NCBI GenBank assembly: GCA_039105265.1 | Contig: JAPFFF010000007.1 | Coordinates: 1,116,001 to 1,180,000 of the forward strand | Length of the DNA stretch: 64,000 nucleotides | Reading direction: 5' to 3' | Source: Tritrichomonas musculus | Taxonomy: Eukaryota; Parabasalia; Tritrichomonadida; Tritrichomonadidae | Shown here: piece by piece, positions 53,185-60,358 of the stretch | Layout of the letters: each line of letters opens with the position of its first letter | Numbering within the stretch: position 1 is the stretch's first letter | Translations under genes and position numbers: made by a program | The notes under the pieces: generated by a model | Told to the model about the DNA's origin: nothing | The model's input: the letters and a program-made list of their open reading frames with translations, nothing else | Database searches by the model: none

Positions 53185-53444
53185 TTATTATTTTTGATTG
53201 GGTTATAAATCAATCTATACGTTCGACCATTACAACATTCATCTATTATATACTCATCAATATTGAAAGTTTCATCAGTAAACATTTTTATTTTTGTCTC
53301 TTCTTTCAATTTCTTCATTTGTTGACTCAATGTTTTATCATCTCGTTTCAACAGAACACTCAATGGTTGAAAATAAATTAATTCGATTCGTTCGTATTCT
53401 TTTGGTATTGGTGTGTAATCGATCGGGTCAGTTAGTTGTTTCAT
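53181..53444 (-). CDS. Small protein sharing its N-terminus with the 48437 gene (A)
   Basis: This is an 87-residue protein whose first 17 residues are the same as those of the 48437 protein but for one substitution, because both starts lie in the A TIR. After the TIR ends the sequences are unrelated: here PLSVLLKRDDKTLSQQMKKL, then IDECCNGRTYRLIY. Having one promoter and leader drive two different downstream genes from opposite ends is a recognisable trait of elements with coding TIRs. Function unknown. Confidence 0.5.
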   Translation of the reverse strand: MKQLTDPIDYTPIPKEYERIELIYFQPLSVLLKRDDKTLSQQMKKLKEETKIKMFTDETFNIDEYIIDECCNGRTYRLIYNPIKNNK

Positions 53445-53553
53445 TTATGATATCAATAAATTATATTTCATTCATTGTTATTGGTGGTGCGTTATCATTT
53501 ATGATAGCAACACATGAAATCATCACCAACAGCTCTGACATCGAGGTTATACA

Positions 53554-53862
53554 TTAAAATTTCCTTGGGTGGTCATATGATAAGTTTTCAAGATGATTAT
53601 CAAGTTTGTCTCCATTAATATGATATACAAGCTTTTTATTATTAGGATTGGGTATAAACTGATGAGCTATCAATCGATGTTTTAAACATTTCTTTCCATT
53701 CAGATTTACTATTATTCCATCTTGTGTTTTATTCACACCATAATTCATTTTCATGGTGTGCTTATTTCTAATATCATATGGATATTGGTTCATTATTTCA
53801 TAATCATTTTCAAAACCAATCAATGGAACATATTCGGCTGAGGTTGAGGTTGAGGTTGTCAT
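53554..53862 (-). CDS. HNH endonuclease-like protein in A's TIR
   Basis: This 102-residue protein has a NUMOD4-like start (EYVPLIGFENDYEIMNQYPY), then LKHRLIAHQFIPNPNNKKLV, then YHINGDKLDNHLENL, the pattern H..AHQF..NP......HINxxxxxNxLxNL of HNH_3 homing endonucleases. It is the same family as the larger HNH protein in B (55171-56016), but lacks the latter's acidic N-terminus and C-terminal domain. The gene ends exactly at the boundary where the TIR blocks resume, suggesting it was acquired by insertion into the right TIR (or deleted from the left). Catalytic residues appear present. Role: possibly promotes its own or the element's spread by cutting target DNA. Confidence 0.75.
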   Translation of the reverse strand: MTTSTSTSAEYVPLIGFENDYEIMNQYPYDIRNKHTMKMNYGVNKTQDGIIVNLNGKKCLKHRLIAHQFIPNPNNKKLVYHINGDKLDNHLENLSYDHPRKF

Positions 53863-54022
53863 TTATGTATTGATAAAAAATTAAAAAATAAAAAATTTTG
53901 GTCAATTTTGGTCTCCCAAAAAACATTGCTAATTGATTGTCATTTTGTCATTTTCGTTATTAAAATCAACAAAAAGTGTGAGTTTCGTATGGATAGTGTG
54001 GTGTAAAACACCCACTATCCTA

Positions 54023-54028
54023 TACTAC
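54023..54028. other. Target duplication of element B (left copy)
   Basis: TACTAC at 54023-54028 is repeated at 61444-61449. The duplicated target is the tip of A's right TIR. Confidence 0.9.
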
Positions 54029-55113
54029 AGTAGTGATAGTGTATCAATAATCGGGGTCAGATAGAATCCACTTAAAACGCCTATAAATGGCCCATTTTTG
54101 GGTCCATATTCGGGTTAAAATTCAAAATCCACATATGGGACCCATACTGCATACTACCCCAAAACGCCTTTAAAACGCCCATATTCGGGCCCATACAAAT
54201 TCCGAAAATAGGCCGCATATGGCCCACCTATGGCCCACTTATGGACCACCTATGGAACAGACCGATGGGACCACTTATGGAACAACGGAACTTCGTTCCT
54301 GAGGTCAACAAAGTTGTCCGAGGCTCCGCCGAGGCATTTCATGCCGAAGCTAATGGAGCTATATGGAGCCACTTGGAAAGCTACTTGGAAAGCCACTTGG
54401 AAAGCTACTTGGAAAGCTACTTGGAAAGCCATTTTGGGAATCCGCATATGGAGCTATATGGAGCTATATGGAGCTATTATGGGAACAGCAAAATTGCTGT
54501 CCCGAGGATTTACATAAACTGTCCACTAAATATTGGGTGTACGGGATTTCCCGTAGACCGCGTAGTAGAGCTATATAGAACTCTATAGGAGAATCCCGGT
54601 CTGGTAGAATTCTACCACACCATATATGGAGCTACTTGGAAAGCCACTTGGGAATCCGCATATGGAGCTATATGGAGCTATATGGAGCTATTATGGGAAC
54701 AACCATCTAGTGTCCCGAGGATTTACATAAACTGTCCACTAAATATTGGGTGTACGGGATTTCCCGTAGACCACTTGGAAAGCCACTTAGGAGAGTCATA
54801 TAGTAGTCCTCAGGAGAATCCTGGTCTGGTTCGTTTTCAACTCACGCAACGGAACTTCGTTCCTGAGGTCAACAAAGTTGTCCGAGGCTCTGCCGAGGCA
54901 TTTCATGCCGAAGCTTAGAATGTGTTCCTAGATAATAGGATCACCTTTGGGAACACCTTTGGGATATCGCATATGACCTTATGTTTCGAAGTGATTCATA
55001 AGGGTTTCTAAGGTGTTCCTGTTCCTGGGTGTTCCTGGATTCAATCTCCAAATTAATAGATAAGGGGACAACTGGACAACTGGACAACCGGACAACCACA
55101 AAATGTATACAAA
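54029..55113. repeat. Left 1,085-bp TIR of B
   Basis: It contains, in order, AGTAGTGATAGTG; a block of degenerate CCCATAT/GGCCCA motifs (54060-54270); a hairpin module (54280-54350); 12-bp tandem TTGGAAAGCTAC units (about 54373-54432); TATGGAGCTATA tandem units; a second hairpin module (54850-54915); and a GGACAACTGGACAAC run (55070-55095). Open frames in it (for example ATWK repeats) come from the 12-bp units and are mirrored in the right TIR. I regard them as non-coding. Confidence 0.85.
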
Positions 55114-55170
55114 TCAATTACAATAATGTTTTTTTATTGATATTCAAAATAAGTACTGAAACAGCCAAAC

Positions 55171-56016
55171 ATGAGTACCGAGCCAGTCCCTGGAATTGAA
55201 CGTTTACTTCAAGTTGTTGACGAACTCAAAAATGCGAATCTCGAACTCAAACAGGTCGTTGCTGAACTCACAGAACAGGTGTCCCGATTGACCAAAATGT
55301 TGTGTCATATTGATGATTCGTCAGCTCTCTTTGCAGACGATGAAGATGATGATGACTCACCGAGTGATGATGTTGATGATGATGATGATGATGAGGAACC
55401 TGTTGAAGGACCTGTTGATGAGGAAGCTGATTGTGAGGAGAACTCTAAATGGCTCCCACTTAAGGGTTTCAATGATTATGTGATTAAGAACTATTTCCCT
55501 TACGAGATCAAGCGTGTTTCGAAAAATCGTGTTATCAAAGAATGCAAGTCTAATGGATATATTTATATGAATCTAGTGGTTGGGAACAAACGAAAGACTT
55601 TGGGAAAGCACATATTGATAGCACGTCAATTTATTCCCAATGATGACCCCAAAAACAAGAGATTCGTTGACCACAAAAACAAGCACCGTGATGACTATCA
55701 CATATCGAATCTCCGTTGGGTAACTGCGAGTGAAAATAGCAAAAATAAATCATCATGTAGAGGTGTTGATTACGAGTACGTCACAGAAATCCCAGGTGAT
55801 GCGATTGTGGTTGATTCATATGGAAAACATACTTTTGAGGACTACTACTTTCATGATAACAAATTTTACTTTCATAATGGCATCGAATACAGAGTACTTT
55901 ATATCTGTACCGATAAGAAAAATGGAAGTAAGTATGTATATGCTGTGAATACTGATGGTAAACAAACATCGATATATTATTCAAAATTCAAGCGATTATA
56001 TGGTTTGAGTGAATGA
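55171..56016 (+). CDS. HNH homing-endonuclease-like protein (B)
   Basis: This is a 281-residue protein. Residues 5-45 are a coiled coil (LLQVVDELKNANLELKQVVAEL). Residues 55-90 are very acidic (DDEDDDDSP, then DDDDDDDEEP). Then a NUMOD4-type segment (SKWLPLKGFNDYVI) and an HNH_3 core: KTLGKHILIARQFIPNDDP, then VDHKNKHRDDYHISNLRWVT (166-185), with conserved His/Asn of the fold (H147, D167-H168-K169-N170, N180). The C-terminus is an extra ~80-residue domain. HNH_3 enzymes nick or cleave DNA and often behave as homing nucleases. This is a larger relative of the HNH gene at 53554-53862 in A, so A and B share a gene family. It begins 57 bases inside the left TIR's inner end. Confidence 0.8.
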   Translation: MSTEPVPGIERLLQVVDELKNANLELKQVVAELTEQVSRLTKMLCHIDDSSALFADDEDDDDSPSDDVDDDDDDEEPVEGPVDEEADCEENSKWLPLKGFNDYVIKNYFPYEIKRVSKNRVIKECKSNGYIYMNLVVGNKRKTLGKHILIARQFIPNDDPKNKRFVDHKNKHRDDYHISNLRWVTASENSKNKSSCRGVDYEYVTEIPGDAIVVDSYGKHTFEDYYFHDNKFYFHNGIEYRVLYICTDKKNGSKYVYAVNTDGKQTSIYYSKFKRLYGLSE

Positions 56017-56474
56017 AATCAAATAAATTATTTTTGCATCCACATTCTAAGGAGTACAATCGCGGTTAGTCCGCAGACAATTCAACTACATAGTATTATG
56101 GGTCATTTTGGGGTCAAAATTGTTAAAGTTGGGGTGATCGAAAAACAAATTTGCAAATCTCTTGTGTAATCGTTCGAACAACATGAAATGGACTCTGTGT
56201 ATGGTCAGTTGTGTGATCCATTAACCAACTACTCGATGATCCATTAACCAACTACTCGATGATCCTCGATGATCCTCGATATTTTCATTTATATTTATTC
56301 ATTTGTGTTCATACAGATTTGTTCTAATTTATTCCAATATGAATTCATATGATATGATTATTTCTGTGGACTCGTATATGGTATTCCTAAGCGTCTACGG
56401 TTTTTCCCGAGGCTCTGCCAAGCAAAGCCGAATGGTAAGTCATACTCGCATGATAACCCAAAAATAAATCTCAT
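56017..56474. other. Intergenic region with tandem repeat and palindrome fragment
   Basis: It lies between the convergent HNH and primase-helicase genes. At 56215-56280 GATCCATTAACCAACTACTC is tandemly repeated, then GATCCTCGAT units. At 56404-56440 a degraded hairpin-module fragment (CCCGAGGCTCTGCCAAGC) appears. Confidence 0.6.
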
Positions 56475-59030
56475 TTACATAAAATCGCACTCTTCGTCAG
56501 CCTCACTAGTCGCAGACGCCTCAGTTTCATATGGATCTGTATGCTGATAATATAATGCTCTACAAGCATCTTTCAATATGTAATACCAAGTGAGATCACC
56601 ATTAATCCTCCTACGTTTACGTTCACATTTATCTTTCAGCTGCAACTGGAAAGCTCTCTCCTTCATCTCAACTGGTTTAAATCTCAATGCTTTACTACAC
56701 GCCATTCCTTCACACAGTTCATCATAATTATCACAAATCCAAACATCGATTGGTGGTTTAGATGCATCAATGAGGTCTTGCTTAGCGTCAGTCATTGGGA
56801 TTACTCTAATGTTGAATCCACTGATATCACGTTTCATGAAGAAAGTCAACAGGTTGTCGTAAAATGAGGTATCAGTTGAACTCATCAGTTTCTCAAAATA
56901 TGCGAAATCACCTTTACGTCTCCCATTGCAATTCAACACACAGTACCTTCGATCACCAGTCTCGATCTTCACCGGAAATGAGTTATTGGAGACAAATATG
57001 AAGTTGGCTACGTTTTGAGCTGTCCTCCTAGGCTGGTTCTTCTCATTAATCCTAATCTCGTCATCCGTGATGATACTCTTGAGCGCATTGAAATTGGCTA
57101 ACCTATCATCACCACAGTTCTTCAACTCATTTAATATAATAAGCATTTTGCCTTCGACGACACTGTTGAACTGGCCCGTTAATTCAGCGATTTCAGTAAT
57201 GTTCTTGGCTGAATATCCACTCATCATCTCACATAGTATGTCTGTGAACCGATTCTTGCCGATACCTTGTAATCCCTTCAATACTAATGCGGTCTCACTT
57301 TTGATTCCAGGATTTTGAATAATGAATGCGATCCAATTTAAAACATAATTGTACACATCGTCATTACAGGTCGCTGACACATCACATATAATCTCACGAA
57401 TCAAATCCAAATATAATTGTATTTTCTCAAAATTCACCTCATCAAGAATCTTATACTTGTATCCGTGGAATAGGCTCAATAACGACTTATCATGTGAGTT
57501 GAATTTGACTCCACGTTTACAAAATTTAGATTGATTCATCTCGAAGACACTGTAAACTGTAATCTTCTTTTTACCTTTTTTCCGTAACTCAATTCGCTTA
57601 AGATTCTTGGTCATGAATGAGTCGTTCACGAATTTCAAAGCGAATGTATCACTGAACGTATCGTATGCTTTCATCACAAATGAGTCCGTACCATCATCAA
57701 TATAACGAATAACTCTAGATAAGTCCACTAAAACATCTTCGTCACTGGTGTACATATGGTGTTCAGCTTTTGAACGAATCACGTTCATATCAAAAGTATC
57801 ATTCAAATCAATCTCGTCCAGATGTGTTTCGCTGGATTCAATCATATTTGCACAGACTGACTTAATATTTGTGTCATCATCGGCTCTGCCTCTTAGAGCT
57901 TTCGCATAATACTCGGTGTTCCATATTTTGAGAATCTTGATGAGTATGAATGGTGATGTACGTACATTTCTGTATCTCTCACGAGCTTTATCAAAATTAG
58001 ATTCAGCGTTTGGTGTCAAAATACAGTCATTCTTGACCTTATCATAAGCTCTATCAATATATTCATCAGGCAACGCGTTAATGGCTTGAAACAGAGTGAA
58101 TAATGTTACCTCATCATCGATACTCATATTCCCAGCATCATTATGAATCTCAATACCAAATAAGCCGTCAATGATTCTCTCGGCGAGTTCACCTGTGATT
58201 GTGTTATAGGCGTCTTCCTCGGGGCAGCAATTTTGCTTTCGCGGAGATGACAAGTCATGTCCACATGACAAATCATTTATGGGATTCTCGTCACGTTGCT
58301 TACGAGAGCTTCGGCATGAAATGCCTAAGGAACGAAGTTCCGTTGCGCATAATCTGGACTTATTATTTATGCTTATATTCAAGTCATCAAGGACATCACG
58401 TAAGGACCTCGTAATAATCGATTCATACGAACCTCGAATGAAAGTATACGAATTGATTTTACATCGTGCGTTCTGGCGAACTTTCGATCCAGGTAATACA
58501 ACCAATGACCTCTTCTCTTTATCGAAACCACTGAACAGGTCAATATCATAATCATCACATTTATAACACTTGACCATCCTGTTTGAATCGACAGGGAAGT
58601 CATCAGTTTTGCAATATACATGAATGCCACCAGATGCTGTTTTAACAATGATATCATCAGGACTGAGCTTGCTTACAATATCATTTCTAATAGCTTCTTT
58701 GGTGTCGTCATCAAGTGTTTTAGTAATATCAATATCAACAACAGAAAGGTTTGTAGTTTGATTCATCAACAGAGCTCTACCAGTTCGCTTACCTGAAGCC
58801 GAATGACAAGTCGCAGACAAGTCTGCTCCGGCAGACGCCTCATATTCGCATTTGGCCCCATCATTCGACTTCGTCTCAAGCCTTTTCGAAGAAAAGTCAT
58901 GTTTCAAGTAATTTGTCAAGACAATTGTGTTATTATCAATTTGATTTTGTAGAGTACAATTATTTAAATCTAAAGTAAGGGGGTTTTGTTCGGCTGACTG
59001 CAAGCGAAATACATCATTTGTATTCATCAT
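56475..59030 (-). CDS. Primase-polymerase / SF3 (D5-type) helicase of B
   Basis: This 851-residue protein uses the ATG at 59030 (a TTG 45 bases upstream is less likely). The N-terminal part is a bifunctional Prim-Pol (AEP) domain: VVDIDIT (metal-binding D99, D101), SGGIHVY (133-139) and YDIDLFSG (around 161-168). The C-terminal SF3 helicase has Walker A GLQGIGKN (586-593, with Asn where Ser/Thr is usual), Walker B LIILNE (630-635), and motif C FIFVSNNSFP (about 677-686) followed by GDRRY. This is the primase-helicase architecture used for replication start in viruses, virophages and plasmids. Two Cys/Ser/Arg-rich insertions (about residues 57-84 and 238-270) look encoded by palindromic repeat DNA, in frame. 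Divergent from the 59113 gene, 82 bases apart. Confidence 0.85.
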   Translation of the reverse strand: MMNTNDVFRLQSAEQNPLTLDLNNCTLQNQIDNNTIVLTNYLKHDFSSKRLETKSNDGAKCEYEASAGADLSATCHSASGKRTGRALLMNQTTNLSVVDIDITKTLDDDTKEAIRNDIVSKLSPDDIIVKTASGGIHVYCKTDDFPVDSNRMVKCYKCDDYDIDLFSGFDKEKRSLVVLPGSKVRQNARCKINSYTFIRGSYESIITRSLRDVLDDLNISINNKSRLCATELRSLGISCRSSRKQRDENPINDLSCGHDLSSPRKQNCCPEEDAYNTITGELAERIIDGLFGIEIHNDAGNMSIDDEVTLFTLFQAINALPDEYIDRAYDKVKNDCILTPNAESNFDKARERYRNVRTSPFILIKILKIWNTEYYAKALRGRADDDTNIKSVCANMIESSETHLDEIDLNDTFDMNVIRSKAEHHMYTSDEDVLVDLSRVIRYIDDGTDSFVMKAYDTFSDTFALKFVNDSFMTKNLKRIELRKKGKKKITVYSVFEMNQSKFCKRGVKFNSHDKSLLSLFHGYKYKILDEVNFEKIQLYLDLIREIICDVSATCNDDVYNYVLNWIAFIIQNPGIKSETALVLKGLQGIGKNRFTDILCEMMSGYSAKNITEIAELTGQFNSVVEGKMLIILNELKNCGDDRLANFNALKSIITDDEIRINEKNQPRRTAQNVANFIFVSNNSFPVKIETGDRRYCVLNCNGRRKGDFAYFEKLMSSTDTSFYDNLLTFFMKRDISGFNIRVIPMTDAKQDLIDASKPPIDVWICDNYDELCEGMACSKALRFKPVEMKERAFQLQLKDKCERKRRRINGDLTWYYILKDACRALYYQHTDPYETEASATSEADEECDFM
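58205..58350 (-). repeat. Palindromic element inserted in frame in primase-helicase
   Basis: Inside the gene at 58310-58348 lie GAGAGCTTCGGCATGAAATG, CCTAAGGAACGAAGTTCCG. This is the TIR hairpin module (GGCAT-TTC-ATGCC plus GGAAC-TTC-GTTCC, complement sense), minus its middle. Flanking 58215-58300 is similarly GC-rich and palindrome-like. It encodes about 30-45 residues (RSSRKQRDENPIND, then CGHDLSSPRKQNCCPE) between well-formed domains, and keeps the frame. Confidence 0.65.
58795..58875 (-). repeat. Second palindrome-rich in-frame insert in primase-helicase
   Basis: Around 58797-58875 are GAAGCCGAATGACAAGTC, GCAGACAAGTCTGC (a near-perfect palindrome), GCAGACGCCTCAT and CATTTGGCCCCATC. The encoded stretch is small-residue and Cys/Ser-rich (GAKCEYEASAGADLSATC), lying in front of the Prim-Pol domain. 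Similar pieces (GCAGACGCCTCAGTTTC) occur in the last codons of the same gene, about 56511-56527. Confidence 0.55.
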
Positions 59031-59112
59031 TGCCGCTTTCCAAGGGGGTTTATATTGGAGATAAAAAAGTGACAATGTGTGGATACAATTATGTATTTTT
59101 GTCGATACATAA
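59031..59112. promoter_or_regulatory. Divergent promoter region in B
   Basis: This 82-bp spacer drives the primase-helicase (minus) and the 59113 gene (plus). It has the AT-rich stretches ATGTATTTTTGTCGATACATAAATG before the plus gene and GTATTCATCATTG around the minus start. No further motif. Confidence 0.4.
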
Positions 59113-59760
59113 ATGGAGAATGTTTATTCGAATGCTCTGACAGAACAACAATATGATTCACAACGGAACGAACTTGCCCGAGGCTCTGAGGCCGCTACGC
59201 CGAACCCAACGAATGATCCAACAAACAAGGAATTATTTGATGAATTCTATGGGTATCTCAATAATAAGGACGTCAAGGGTGCCCGTAAGATGCTTCGTGA
59301 TTACAACATATTCAATAATCTCAAATCGAGAAAACTCAATGAAGATTACGACCTCGATGGATATAAATTTACGAAACGTAATGGGGAGTTGACTCTATAC
59401 AAACCACCTGTAGCTAAACCTAATGTATCTACTAATGAAACCAATCACAGTACTCTCGAATCCCCGATGAGTGTAACCAAACAGAAACGAATACCCACGC
59501 CTCTAATAGACCAAGTACCAAATATTGATAACTCAGTAGAGCATCATATGTTCTACCAATATGACATCCCCAAACAAAATGCTAAAAGGATTCATGTCTT
59601 AGAAAATATGGTGAATCAGCTAGAGAACATGTATGCGAATTCTAAAAATAGGATAGATACGATATTTTACGTTATGAACGAGTATCGCAATACACTTAAC
59701 GAAGTCATCGATTTCGTCAACAGATCGTGCGCCAGTTCTAAGTACCCGAACAGATATTAA
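59113..59760 (+). CDS. Unknown protein of B, 215 residues
   Basis: It has an ATG start and is mostly helical/charged, with an N-terminal ~20-residue stretch (RNELARGSEAATPNPTN) that derives from the hairpin-module DNA (59163-59205, ACGGAACGAACTTGCCCGAGG), as in the primase-helicase. The core has LFDEFYGYLNNKDVKGARKM, then KFTKRNGELTLYK. The C-terminal 70 residues form an amphipathic helix with NQLENMYANSKN, then YRNTLNEVIDFVNR. I recognise no family. Being divergently transcribed with the primase-helicase suggests a replication accessory or packaging factor (inference). Confidence 0.6.
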   Translation: MENVYSNALTEQQYDSQRNELARGSEAATPNPTNDPTNKELFDEFYGYLNNKDVKGARKMLRDYNIFNNLKSRKLNEDYDLDGYKFTKRNGELTLYKPPVAKPNVSTNETNHSTLESPMSVTKQKRIPTPLIDQVPNIDNSVEHHMFYQYDIPKQNAKRIHVLENMVNQLENMYANSKNRIDTIFYVMNEYRNTLNEVIDFVNRSCASSKYPNRY

Positions 59761-59779
59761 ATGGTTTATTTTTGGGGTC

Positions 59780-60045
59780 ACAGCATTTTTGTGGTTGTCC
59801 AAGTGTCCAGTTGTCCCCTTATCTATAAATTTGGTGATTGAATCCAGGAACACCCAGGAACAGGGAACACTAATTAAACCCTTACGAATCACTTCGAAAC
59901 ATAAGGTCATGAGCTAGTCCAAATATGTGTTCCCAAAGGTGATCCTATTATCTAGGAACACTTCGCTTCGGCATGAAATGCCTTGGCAGCCTCGGACAAC
60001 TTGTTGACCTCAGGAACGAAGTTCTGTTGCACTCAATAACTCCAT
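59780..60045. repeat. Partial internal third copy of B's inner TIR
   Basis: It reads, in the same orientation as the right TIR, ...TTTTGTGGTTGTCCAAG, GTCCAGTTGTCCCCTTATC, GATTGAATCCAGGAAC, ACTTCGAAACATAAGG, TGATCCTATTATCTAGG, then the hairpin module (59965-60035, GCTTCGGCATGAAATGCC). It corresponds to 60370-60630 of the right TIR but is diverged (for example GAGCTAGTCCAAATATG replaces part of it). An old duplication or a former boundary of a smaller element is possible. Confidence 0.7.
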
Positions 60046-60099
60046 TATTTGAAAATTAGTCTTGACAACACATTTTTGAGAATATTTTGTTTTATCAAA

Positions 60100-60333
60100 A
60101 TGGAGGGTGACTCTATATTTACATTCAACGGTTGCACCATATATGATTACGATGATCATGTTTTAATCAAGGCTCCTCGTGGGAGAGTATATGAGTATTC
60201 CACGATAGAAGGAAGACATTGTTTTATGTTCCCAGGCAAGTTCCTCAATAAATATCGTAGGCTGTTTTACAATAAACGAGGTGATGATGATATATTGTAT
60301 TGCATGACAATATCGGCGGCTCTAGATGACTAA
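60100..60333 (+). CDS. Unknown 77-residue protein of B
   Basis: It uses the ATG at 60100 (MEGDSIFTFNGCTIYDYDD). Composition is mixed and beta-like (IYDYDDHVLIKAPRGRVYEY, then RHCFMFPGKFLNKYRRLFYN). It lies just inside the right TIR. No family is recognised. Small size suggests a structural or regulatory role. Confidence 0.45.
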   Translation: MEGDSIFTFNGCTIYDYDDHVLIKAPRGRVYEYSTIEGRHCFMFPGKFLNKYRRLFYNKRGDDDILYCMTISAALDD

Positions 60334-60358
60334 CAAAAATAATACTCAACTCAATATT

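Larger units (their letters stand above)
53394..54028. repeat. Right terminal inverted repeat of A, with HNH insertion
   Basis: It matches the left TIR in three blocks (about 53398-53466, 53519-53555, 53933-54028), but an extra segment at about 53556-53930, carrying the HNH gene, separates the last two. The right end reads ...CACTATCCTATACTAC, with the final T displaced to 61450 by insertion of B. Confidence 0.65.

Noticed and set aside
54230-54588. Overlapping open frames in B's left TIR (ATWK, HLESYLES repeats), mirrored at 60884-61242
   Set aside because: They come from 12-bp tandem repeats that keep several frames open at once, and identical frames occur in both TIRs and on opposite strands. 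No protein-like conservation or start context.
54682-54918. Open frames in the inner TIR of B (mirrored at 60554-60790)
   Set aside because: They span hairpin modules and repeat units and differ only through a single base in the mirror copy. Treated as non-coding repeat.
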